Below are positions 57,234 to 64,000 of a DNA stretch of 64,000 nt, in pieces; position 1 is the stretch's first letter, and each line of letters starts with the position of its first letter. The notes under the pieces were generated by a model. That model made no database searches and was not told the origin of the DNA. It saw only the letters and a list, made by a program, of their open reading frames with translations. Both the position numbers and the translations under genes were made by a program. The stretch is from Microbacterium sp. (lineage in GTDB: Bacteria > Actinomycetota > Actinomycetes > Actinomycetales > Microbacteriaceae), in the NCBI GenBank assembly GCA_013823625.1, contig PNMM01000001.1, positions 1,178,001 through 1,242,000 on the forward strand, given 5' to 3'.

Positions 57234-57959
57234 TCAGTCTACGACCGCTTCGATGGGCGGAATGCGCCAATCGATCGGCGCCGCGCCCTGATCGACCAGC
57301 ATCGCGTTGACGCGGCTGAACGGTCGAGACCCGAAGAATCCGCGTCGGGCCGAGAGCGGACTCGGATGCGCGCTCGCCACGATCGGCACGGCGCCCAGCA
57401 GCGGCGCCGCCGCGGCCGCATCCCGCCCCCACAGCACAGCAACGAGCGGCCCGCCGCGCGCGGCGAGAGCCTCGAGTGCGCGAGCCGTTACCGCCTGCCA
57501 GCCTCGATCGCGGTGCGCGCCCGGTCGCCCGGGGGCGACCGAGAGCACACGGTTGAGCAGCAGCACGCCCTGCGCGCTCCACGCGCTCAGGTCGCCGTGC
57601 TGGGCTGGCGCGAGCCCCACGTCGTCGTACAGTTCGCGGTAGATGTTGGCGAGTGAGCGCGGCAGGGGTCGCACGGCGGCGTCGACGGCAAAGCTCAGGC
57701 CGATCGCGTGACCCGGCGTGGGGTAGGGATCTTGCCCGACGATCACGACGCGCACCTCGGCGAGCGGCCGCTCAAAGGCGCGCAGCACGAGCTGCTCGGC
57801 GGGCAACGAGGGCGTACCCGCGGCGGCTTCGGCGCTCAGCCGGGCGAGCTCGTGCGCGACTGTTTCGGCCACGGGGTCGAGCGCGAGCGCCCAGTCGGCG
57901 GCGACCCGCTCGCGCAGCAATAGTCGCGCACGCTCTCGCTCGGGTGACTCGTCGCTCAT
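57234..57959 (-). CDS. ung: Uracil-DNA glycosylase (family 1)
   Basis: 241 aa. It removes uracil from DNA. The water-activating loop is [20 protein letters not shown] and the leucine loop region is [21 protein letters not shown], with the conserved [26 protein letters not shown] fits the motif LLLN-LTV. Leaderless start. It is upstream of the GNAT gene on the same strand and divergent from the MFS gene. Confidence 0.96.
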   Translation of the reverse strand: MSDESPERERARLLLRERVAADWALALDPVAETVAHELARLSAEAAAGTPSLPAEQLVLRAFERPLAEVRVVIVGQDPYPTPGHAIGLSFAVDAAVRPLPRSLANIYRELYDDVGLAPAQHGDLSAWSAQGVLLLNRVLSVAPGRPGAHRDRGWQAVTARALEALAARGGPLVAVLWGRDAAAAAPLLGAVPIVASAHPSPLSARRGFFGSRPFSRVNAMLVDQGAAPIDWRIPPIEAVVD

Positions 57960-57965
57960 GCGAGC

Positions 57966-58017
57966 ACGCTACCGGGCACGTCAGGCACTGTGGCGCCGGC
58001 CCCGTGCGCGCTAGCAT
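57966..58017. promoter_or_regulatory. Divergent leaderless promoters of ung and the MFS gene
   Basis: TAGCGT on the minus strand (57971-57966) ends 6 nt before the ung ATG. TAGCAT on the plus strand (58012-58017) ends 6 nt before the MFS ATG at 58024. Only 40 bp separate the two boxes, so their upstream promoter parts overlap. Confidence 0.5.
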
Positions 58018-58023
58018 CGCGGA

Positions 58024-59517
58024 ATGACCGAGCCCGCGAGCGTCTCGAGCGCTGCCCCCTCCCCCCTGCGCGGAAAGGCCGGCGCCATCACGCTCGGTCT
58101 CGTGGGGTACCTGTTCTTCGTTGAGTTTGTGAGCGGAGTCTTGCAGGGCTACTACGTTCCGCTCATCTCTGACCTCGTCGACTACCTCGGTATTGAGGAT
58201 GCTGACTTCAACTGGTTCGAGGCCGCCCAGTTGCTGCTGAGCGCTCTTGTTGTTCCCGTGCTCGCCAAGCTCGGCGACATGGTCGGTCACAAGAAGATCT
58301 TGCTGATCTCGACCGTGCTCACGGCGGGGGCGAGCTGGTGGCTCGTCTTTGCGGATTCCTTCTGGGTCTTTCTGGTCGCGTGGGCCCTGCAAGGCTTCTA
58401 TGTCGTGTGGTTGCCCCTCGAGGTTGCACTCATCTTCGACCGTGGTCGCGCGAGCGCCACGGGAGCCTCGCAAACCCGTCGGGCGGCGGGCTACCTCGTC
58501 GTTGCCCTCGAAGCGGGAGCGATCGCGGGCGCCCTCGGCGGCGCGCGAATCTTCGCGGCGTTCAACGAGAACATCATGCTGACGCTCATGATTCCGGCCA
58601 TTGCCGTGTCGGTGGCGTTCTTTGTCATCCTCTTCGGGGTGCCCGAGTCGACGCCCCAACCGGGCCGCCAACTCGACACCGTGGGCTTCATCTTGCTGAC
58701 GATTGCGTTGCTGACGATCACGTCAGGGCTCACGTTCTTGCGCATCAATGGCCCCGGTGCCCTGTGGGTCTACGGGCTCATGCTGCTGGGTCTGTTCTTG
58801 TTCTTCCCGTTCGGCAAGTGGGTGCTCAAGCACCCCGACCCGGCGATCGACCTGCGCGTGCTGCGGCAGCCGAACATGTGGCCGATTCAGTTGACGGCCG
58901 GGCTCGTCGGCATCAGCATCCTGGGCGCTCAAGCTCCCTTGAGCACGTTCGCGGGCACGGATCCGGTCAACGGCTTCGGGCTCGGACTCGATGCGACCGA
59001 TCGCTCGTACATCATCGGCGCGTACCTCGTGGCGATGATCATCGGCGCGCTTCTGTTCCCGCTCGTCTCGCGTCGCTTCACGCCGCGCGTCGCGCTCATT
59101 TCGGCGACCGTGCTCGTGGCGATCGGCTACCTCGCGTTTCTCGTGAATAACGCCACGGCCGTGGGCGTCACGCTCAACATGGTCATCGCGGGCATCGGCT
59201 CGGGCGCGCTCGTGGCGGCTCTGCCCGCCGCCGCCGCCGCGGCCGCGCCACTGGGGCAAACGGGAATCGCCACCGGGCTCACCAACACGACCAAGACCAT
59301 CGGTGGCGCGTTCGCGAGTGCCGTGTTCGCGGTCGTGCTCGTGCTCGCGGCGGGCCAAGCGGTGACCGAAACGGCGTCGAGCCTGCTCGGCTACCTCATC
59401 GTGTTCGCCATTTGTGGTGGCGCCGCCGTGGTTGCCGCGGTCTCGCTCGTCTTCGTGCCAAAACTCGCCTTCGGCGATGTCGCGGCCGATGACCTGCCGG
59501 TCGAGACGAAGAAGTAA
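58024..59517 (+). CDS. MFS transporter
   Basis: 497 aa with about 14 hydrophobic segments, the DHA2-like size. The cytoplasmic motif-A-like loop KLGDMVGHKKILLIS follows TM2, and an equivalent GASQTRRAAGYLVVALEAG motif-C-like stretch lies in the fifth helix region. The C-terminal half has GLTNTTKTIGGAFASAVFAV. Probably a proton-coupled drug or metabolite exporter; substrate unknown. Leaderless start. Convergent with the SDR gene 7 bp downstream. Confidence 0.9.
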   Translation: MTEPASVSSAAPSPLRGKAGAITLGLVGYLFFVEFVSGVLQGYYVPLISDLVDYLGIEDADFNWFEAAQLLLSALVVPVLAKLGDMVGHKKILLISTVLTAGASWWLVFADSFWVFLVAWALQGFYVVWLPLEVALIFDRGRASATGASQTRRAAGYLVVALEAGAIAGALGGARIFAAFNENIMLTLMIPAIAVSVAFFVILFGVPESTPQPGRQLDTVGFILLTIALLTITSGLTFLRINGPGALWVYGLMLLGLFLFFPFGKWVLKHPDPAIDLRVLRQPNMWPIQLTAGLVGISILGAQAPLSTFAGTDPVNGFGLGLDATDRSYIIGAYLVAMIIGALLFPLVSRRFTPRVALISATVLVAIGYLAFLVNNATAVGVTLNMVIAGIGSGALVAALPAAAAAAAPLGQTGIATGLTNTTKTIGGAFASAVFAVVLVLAAGQAVTETASSLLGYLIVFAICGGAAVVAAVSLVFVPKLAFGDVAADDLPVETKK

Positions 59518-59524
59518 GGGCGGT

Positions 59525-60310
59525 TCAGTCGGCGCGCACTTCGAGCGGGCGGCGAATGAGCTTGTGTTGTGCGGCCTGCGCCACGGGGCGCACGGTCAGC
59601 TCGTCAATGTTGACGTGCGCGGGCGACTCAAGCGCATAGACAACGAGCTCGGCAATGTCGTGCGCGGTCAACGGATGCTCGACACCCTCATAGAGCGCCT
59701 CGACCTTGCCGGGGTCGCCGTCGAATCGGTTGAGCGCAAACTCATCGGTGCGCACCATGCCCGGAGCCACTTGCACAACGCGCAACGGTTCACCCGCGAG
59801 CTCGAGGCGCAGGGCGTGCATCATGCCGCGCATGGCGAACTTGGCGGCGTTGTAGCCGCCGCCCGTCTCGTAGGCGACCTGCCCGGCCGTTGAGGTGATG
59901 GCGATGATGTCGCCCACGCCGCGCTCGCGGGCGCCGGCGCGCAGAGCGGGCAACAGTGCGCTGATGACGCGTTGCGCGCTGAGGACGTTGATGTCGAACA
60001 TGCGCATCCAGTCAGCGGCATCGGCCGTCTCGACGGTGTCGACGCCGACCGCGCCGCCCGCGACGTTGACGATGGCGTGCACGGGGCCCGTTGCCGCGAC
60101 GTGGGCGCGCAGGGCATCCACCGCCGATGGGTCAGTGAGATCGGCCACAACGGGGTCACACCCGGTCTCGGCGGCGAGCGCAGCGAGGCGTTCGGCACGG
60201 CGCGCGACCGCGATCACGCGCCAGCCATGCGCGCTCAACAATCGAGCTGTGGCCTCGCCGATTCCTGAGCTGGCACCGGTCACGACTGCGGTCAGGGTCT
60301 GAGACGTCAT
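59525..60310 (-). CDS. Short-chain dehydrogenase/reductase (YdfG-like)
   Basis: 261 aa classical SDR. Cofactor motif VVTGASSGIGEATARLL with Arg-rich VIAVARRAERLAAL (NADP preference), VNVAGGA in place of NNAG, ITSTAGQVAYETGGGYNAAKFA with the catalytic Ser, Tyr and Lys, and a C-terminus LESPAHVNIDELTVRPVAQA typical of YdfG-type 3-hydroxy acid dehydrogenases. Leaderless start. Divergent from metY. Confidence 0.93.
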   Translation of the reverse strand: MTSQTLTAVVTGASSGIGEATARLLSAHGWRVIAVARRAERLAALAAETGCDPVVADLTDPSAVDALRAHVAATGPVHAIVNVAGGAVGVDTVETADAADWMRMFDINVLSAQRVISALLPALRAGARERGVGDIIAITSTAGQVAYETGGGYNAAKFAMRGMMHALRLELAGEPLRVVQVAPGMVRTDEFALNRFDGDPGKVEALYEGVEHPLTAHDIAELVVYALESPAHVNIDELTVRPVAQAAQHKLIRRPLEVRAD

Positions 60311-60316
60311 TGCTCA

Positions 60317-60322
60317 ACGCTA
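60317..60322 (-). promoter_or_regulatory. -10 box (TAGCGT) of the SDR gene
   Basis: TAGCGT on the minus strand, 6 nt before the ATG at 60310. Confidence 0.45.
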
Positions 60323-60390
60323 CTCGCGCGGGCGTACGTTACGGCGTGTGTCAGGCAGCGTTGCCGCCGGGTGCACGCGCGCGTACCGTT

Positions 60391-60402
60391 CGGAATGTTC
60401 CG
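60391..60402 (+). promoter_or_regulatory. Palindrome in the metY leader
   Basis: CGGAATGTTCCG is a perfect 12-bp palindrome ending 9 bp before the AAGGAG ribosome site of metY. Candidate operator for methionine-pathway control; the binding protein is unknown. Confidence 0.3.
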
Positions 60403-60424
60403 CCGACCCACAAGGAGACCTGCC

Positions 60425-61744
60425 ATGACCGCCAGCTGGAAGTTCGAGACCCTGCAGATTCACGCGGGTGCGCAGCCCGATCCGGTGACGAACGCGCGGG
60501 CTACCCCGGTGTACCGCACGACCGCCTACACGTTCAACGACGCGCAGCACGCTAAGAACCTGTTTGCGCTCGCCGAGTTCGGCAACATCTACACGCGCAT
60601 TCAGAACCCCACGCAAGACGTGGTCGAGCAGCGCATTGCCGCGCTCGAGGGCGGTACGGCTGCCTTGCTGTTGTCGTCGGGCCAGGCCGCGACGACCTAC
60701 GCGGTGCTCAACATCGCTCAGGCGGGCGACCACATCGTCTCGTCGTCATCGATCTATGGCGGCACCTACAACCTCTTCACCTACACGCTCGCGAAGCTCG
60801 GCATTGAAGTGACGTTCGTCGAGAACCAAGACGACCCCGAAGCCTGGGCCGCCGCCGTGCGCCCCAACACCAAGCTGTTCTTCGGTGAGACGGTCGGCAA
60901 CCCCAAGGTCAACCTGCTCGACATCAGCGCCGTCGCCGAGGTTGCGCACGCGCACGGCCTGCCGCTCATCGTCGACAACACGATCGCCACCCCGTTCTTG
61001 ATCCGCCCGCTCGAACACGGCGCCGACATCGTCGTGCACTCGGCCACCAAGTTTCTCGGCGGCCACGGCACGGTGCTCGGGGGCGTCATCGTCGACGGTG
61101 GCAAGTTCGCGTGGTCGAAGAACGTCGAGAAGTTCCCCGGCCTCACCGAGCCCGACCCCTCGTACCACGGGGCCAGCTACACCGGCGTGCTGGGCGACGG
61201 CATCGCCTACATCATCAAGGCGCGCGTGCAGTTGCTGCGCGACATCGGCGCGGCCATCTCGCCCGACAACGCGTGGCAGCTCATCCAGGGCATCGAAACC
61301 CTGAGCCTGCGCATCGAGCGTCACGTGCAGAACGCCGTCGCCGTCGCCAACTGGCTCGAGGCTCACCCAGATGTCGCGAGCGTGAGCTACTCGGGCCTGC
61401 CCTCGAGCCCCTGGTATACGGCAGCCCAGAAGTACGCGCCGAAGGGCGTGGGCGCGGTGCTCTCGTTCGAGTTGAAGGGCGGGGTGGATGCTGGGCGCGC
61501 GCTCGTCGATTCGGTCGAGCTTTTCAGCCACGTCGCCAACATCGGTGACGTGCGCAGCCTCATCATTCACCCGGCGTCGACGACCCACTCGCAGCTCACG
61601 CCCGAGCAGCAGCTCACCAGTGGTGTGACTCCGGGCCTCGTTCGCCTCTCGATCGGTCTCGAGAACATCGACGACATCATCGCCGACCTCGAGGCGGGCT
61701 TCGCGGCCGCGCGCGCGGTCGTCGCGGCAAACGCGGCGCTCTAG
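60425..61744 (+). CDS. metY: O-acetylhomoserine aminocarboxypropyltransferase (sulfhydrylase)
   Basis: 439 aa Cys/Met-metabolism PLP enzyme. It makes homocysteine from O-acetylhomoserine and sulfide. MetY signature [55 protein letters not shown], and the PLP lysine in [22 protein letters not shown] ribosome site. metX, which makes its substrate, follows after a hairpin. Confidence 0.97.
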   Translation: MTASWKFETLQIHAGAQPDPVTNARATPVYRTTAYTFNDAQHAKNLFALAEFGNIYTRIQNPTQDVVEQRIAALEGGTAALLLSSGQAATTYAVLNIAQAGDHIVSSSSIYGGTYNLFTYTLAKLGIEVTFVENQDDPEAWAAAVRPNTKLFFGETVGNPKVNLLDISAVAEVAHAHGLPLIVDNTIATPFLIRPLEHGADIVVHSATKFLGGHGTVLGGVIVDGGKFAWSKNVEKFPGLTEPDPSYHGASYTGVLGDGIAYIIKARVQLLRDIGAAISPDNAWQLIQGIETLSLRIERHVQNAVAVANWLEAHPDVASVSYSGLPSSPWYTAAQKYAPKGVGAVLSFELKGGVDAGRALVDSVELFSHVANIGDVRSLIIHPASTTHSQLTPEQQLTSGVTPGLVRLSIGLENIDDIIADLEAGFAAARAVVAANAAL

Positions 61745-61757
61745 CGTTCACCCCGCA

Positions 61758-61790
61758 CTGCGCCCCCTCCGTAACACGGCGGGGGCGCAG
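61758..61790 (+). terminator. 10-bp stem-loop between metY and metX, overlapping an alternative hairpin
   Basis: CTGCGCCCCC (61758-61767) pairs perfectly with GGGGGCGCAG (61781-61790). A second perfect inverted repeat, ACACGGC (61774-61780) with GCCGTGT (61790-61796), shares bases with it, so both cannot form at once. Likely terminator of metY; an attenuator is possible. Confidence 0.65.
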
Positions 61791-61817
61791 CCGTGTCTGC
61801 GACAGAATGGGCACAGC

Positions 61818-63017
61818 ATGGATTGGCAAACGAGCGAAGACACGGTGCCCTCGGCGTTCATCACCGAGGCGAACCGGCGATCAATGCTGGGCACCCCGCC
61901 CACGACCGGGGCGTGGCGCGAGGGCGATGCCCCTGGCGACCGCCTCTTTCAGTCGATCGGCGCTCTCACGTTCGAATCGGGGCAAAGCTTGCCCCACGTG
62001 CGCATGGCCCACGAGACGTGGGGCACGCTGGCGCCCACGCGCGACAATGCGGTGCTCATCGTGCACGCCCTCACGGGTGACAGCCACGTTGTTGGGCGGC
62101 CCGGGCCGGGGCATCCGACCGCCGGGTGGTGGGGCGGCATCGTCGGGCCGGGACTCGCTGTCGACACCAATCGCTGGTTTGTCATTGCCCCGAACATGCT
62201 CGGCGGGTGTCAGGGGTCGACGGGCCCGGCGTCGTTCGCTCCCGACGGCACCGAGTGGGGCTCGCGCTTTCCGTACCTCACGATTCGCGACCAGGTGGCA
62301 GCCCAAGTCGGGCTGGCTGACGCGCTCGGCATCGAGCGGTTCGCGGCCGTCATTGGCGGGTCGATGGGTGGCATGCACGCGCTCGAGTGGGCGGTACAGC
62401 ATCCCGAACGCGTCGAACGGCTCGCCATTCTCGCGGCGCCTCCGATCTCGAGCGCCGACCAGATCGCGCTGAACTCGGTGCAACTCGAGGCGATTCGCAT
62501 GGATCCACTGTTTCGCGACGGCGACTACTACGACGAACCCGAAGGGCCTTTTCGCGGACTCGCTCTCGCGCGTCGCATGGCGCTGCTCAACTACCGCTCG
62601 CCGAGCGAGCTCAACGAGCGTTTCGAGCGTTCGTGGCAAGGGGTTCTCGACCCACTCGGCAAGGGCGGGCGGTTCGCGGTCGAGAGCTACCTCGATTTTC
62701 ACGGCAACAAGTTCACGCGCCGTTTCGACGCCAACAGCTATGTGACGCTCGTCGAAGCCATGAACTCGCACGACATCACGCGCGGCCGCGGCACGCTTAC
62801 CGAGGCGCTCAGCGGAGTGACCGCCCGTACCCTCGTGCTCGGCATCGACAGCGACCGGCTGTTCCCCGTCGAGCAGCAGCAGGCCCTCGCCGCGGCGCTT
62901 CCCGCGACGATTCATGGCCCCGACGCCATCGTCATCTCATCGTCGTTCGGGCACGATGCGTTCTTGATCGAAGACGACCTCGTGGGCCCGCACCTCGCCG
63001 CTCTGCTCGCCGACTGA
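61818..63017 (+). CDS. metX: Homoserine O-acetyltransferase
   Basis: 399 aa alpha/beta hydrolase. It acetylates homoserine with acetyl-CoA for methionine synthesis. NAVLIVHALTGDSHVVG, WFVIAPNMLGGCQGSTGPAS, the nucleophile elbow VIGGSMGGMHALEWA, and the catalytic Asp and His in LGIDSDRLFPVEQQ and SSFGHDAFLIE. The ATG lacks a Shine-Dalgarno; CAGAAT lies 9 nt upstream. 13 bp before a lipoprotein gene. Confidence 0.97.
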   Translation: MDWQTSEDTVPSAFITEANRRSMLGTPPTTGAWREGDAPGDRLFQSIGALTFESGQSLPHVRMAHETWGTLAPTRDNAVLIVHALTGDSHVVGRPGPGHPTAGWWGGIVGPGLAVDTNRWFVIAPNMLGGCQGSTGPASFAPDGTEWGSRFPYLTIRDQVAAQVGLADALGIERFAAVIGGSMGGMHALEWAVQHPERVERLAILAAPPISSADQIALNSVQLEAIRMDPLFRDGDYYDEPEGPFRGLALARRMALLNYRSPSELNERFERSWQGVLDPLGKGGRFAVESYLDFHGNKFTRRFDANSYVTLVEAMNSHDITRGRGTLTEALSGVTARTLVLGIDSDRLFPVEQQQALAAALPATIHGPDAIVISSSFGHDAFLIEDDLVGPHLAALLAD

Positions 63018-63030
63018 CGCCGACGTACCC

Positions 63031-63924
63031 ATGACCATGCGCCGCGTTCGAGGCATGATCGCCGCGCTCATCGTGGCGGCGACGATGACGTCGATCGCGG
63101 GATGCTCGCCCGCCGCTCCCCCCGCGCCCGGGCCTTCCGGGGCAGCGGCCACGGCCGCCGAGCTCGCCGTCACGGCCGACGTCTATCGCACGCGCATCGA
63201 TCCGTCGCGCGGAGCCATTCAGCTGTCGGTGCGCAACGACGCGGAGGCTCCCCTCACGGTTGTGGTTGCCGCGCTCGAGTCTCCCGCACTGTCGACTCCG
63301 ATCTCACGCGAGCGCACGACGGTGATCGGCCCGGGCCTCACGCGCGACCTCCCGCTGACCCTGTCGCCCGCGGCGTGCCCCGCGAGCTCGACGACGCCGC
63401 CCGAGGCCGTGCTGACCGTCATGCTCGCCGATGGCACCAGCACCGAGCTGCGCGTGCCCACAACAGACCGGCTGGGCCAGTGGGCCGAATGGATCGAGGC
63501 CGAGTGTTTCGCCGCGGCCGTCGCTCAGCGAGCGACTCTTGATGTCGAGCACGACGCGTCGCGCGACGACGGCGCACTCATCGGGCTTCGGCTCACGGCT
63601 GACCGGCTCGACACCGGCCTTGAGCTCGTTTCGATCGGCGACACCGTGCTCTTCGGGCTCGTCAGTGGGGCCGAGGGCGCTCGCGTCACGAGCATGCCGC
63701 TCGTTGTGAGTAGTGACTCGGGCGGCGGCACGGGTGCCGTGAGCATCCCACTCGTGATCACGCCCGCGCGCTGCGATGCGCACGCGCTTGCCGACGACAA
63801 GCAGGGCACGCTCTTCGTCGTCGACGTGCTACTCGATGGCGAGCCAGGCTCGGTCACGATCAACGCCAACTCGGCGACACGAGCGGCGCTGTACGACGCG
63901 TACACGCGAGCGTGCGGATTGTGA
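63031..63924 (+). CDS. Putative lipoprotein
   Basis: 297 aa. Signal peptide with lipobox TSIAGC near residue 24, then an Ala/Pro/Gly linker. The mature part is beta-rich, with repeated VTADVYRTRIDPSRGAIQLS-type strands and four Cys (AACPAS, EAECFAAAV, PARCDAH, TRACGL). No recognisable family. 13 bp after metX, so probably cotranscribed; a link to methionine metabolism is not evident. Confidence 0.82.
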   Translation: MTMRRVRGMIAALIVAATMTSIAGCSPAAPPAPGPSGAAATAAELAVTADVYRTRIDPSRGAIQLSVRNDAEAPLTVVVAALESPALSTPISRERTTVIGPGLTRDLPLTLSPAACPASSTTPPEAVLTVMLADGTSTELRVPTTDRLGQWAEWIEAECFAAAVAQRATLDVEHDASRDDGALIGLRLTADRLDTGLELVSIGDTVLFGLVSGAEGARVTSMPLVVSSDSGGGTGAVSIPLVITPARCDAHALADDKQGTLFVVDVLLDGEPGSVTINANSATRAALYDAYTRACGL

Positions 63925-63958
63925 TGAATGCGCCCCGTTCGGGTGACAGACTGAGCGT

Positions 63959-64000
63959 GTGGAGCTGATCGAGAAGGAGCGCCGCCGCCTCTTGCAGTCG
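63959..64000 (+). CDS. Possible start of a gene continuing past the window
   Basis: A GTG at 63959 opens a frame (VELIEKERRRLLQS) that runs to the last base. Charged N-terminal residues are plausible for a cytoplasmic protein, but only 14 codons are visible and there is no clear ribosome site. GAGCGTGT-like sequence precedes it. Very tentative. Confidence 0.25.
   Translation, partial: MELIEKERRRLLQS

Overview
The window is a high-GC chromosomal segment of an actinobacterium, most likely a member of the Microbacteriaceae. I judge this from protein style, from the gene order argS / DUF2993 / lysA-hom-thrC-thrB-rho-prfA-prmC and tsaC-wecA-atpI-atpBEFHAGDC, from frequent GTG starts with ATGA/GTGA overlaps, and from many start codons placed about 6 nt after a TAnnnT -10 hexamer (leaderless transcription). 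The genus cannot be fixed from the sequence alone. I see no insertion sequence, prophage or CRISPR array; this is mostly core genome.

Layout. 1-4242 (minus): a signalling cassette of FHA protein, PP2C phosphatase, membrane Ser/Thr kinase and the start of a giant Ig-like repeat protein. 4245-9113: putrescine/amine catabolism (aminobutyraldehyde dehydrogenase, a divergent AsnC-type regulator, class III aminotransferase, FAD amine oxidase). 9307-14099: TspO, a membrane-anchored HExxH protein, an aldo/keto reductase, the DNA-repair pair ogt-tag and yaaA. 14133-23546 (minus): the F1Fo ATP synthase operon headed by tsaC, a WecA-type transferase and atpI. 23581-25398 (plus): a HAD hydrolase and an N5-(carboxyethyl)ornithine synthase-like enzyme lying between tsaC and prmC on the opposite strand. 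25415-37522 (minus): prmC, prfA, rho, the aspartate-family genes thrB, thrC, hom and lysA, a 660-bp non-coding repeat island, a DUF2993 lipid-binding protein and argS. 37566-43782: a transglutaminase-like protein, tRNA-Arg(CCG), a RimB-like protease divergent from a RimK ligase carrying a C-terminal RCK_C/TrkA-C domain, and a RamB-like regulator divergent from pckG. 43846-57959: membrane proteins, a SigE-type ECF sigma factor with its coupled membrane partner, a TPM-PspA envelope-stress pair, an acyltransferase, an arginase-family protein, a crotonase, a flavoprotein disulfide reductase coupled to a small HExxH protein, two related lipoproteins around an amidase, a GNAT and ung. 58024-64000: an MFS transporter, an SDR, metY, metX, a lipoprotein and the first codons of an unidentified gene.

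How the genes fit together: lysA, hom, thrC and thrB together with metX and metY cover the branches from aspartate semialdehyde and homoserine to lysine, threonine and methionine. rho, prfA, prmC and argS are expression housekeeping next to them. The least ordinary parts are: the repeat-rich lysA leader, where a hairpin covers the Shine-Dalgarno and a far-upstream stem could pair with it; an amine oxidase that seems to need a CTG start; the RimK-RCK_C fusion; and the very regular 6-nt spacing between -10 boxes and start codons on both strands.
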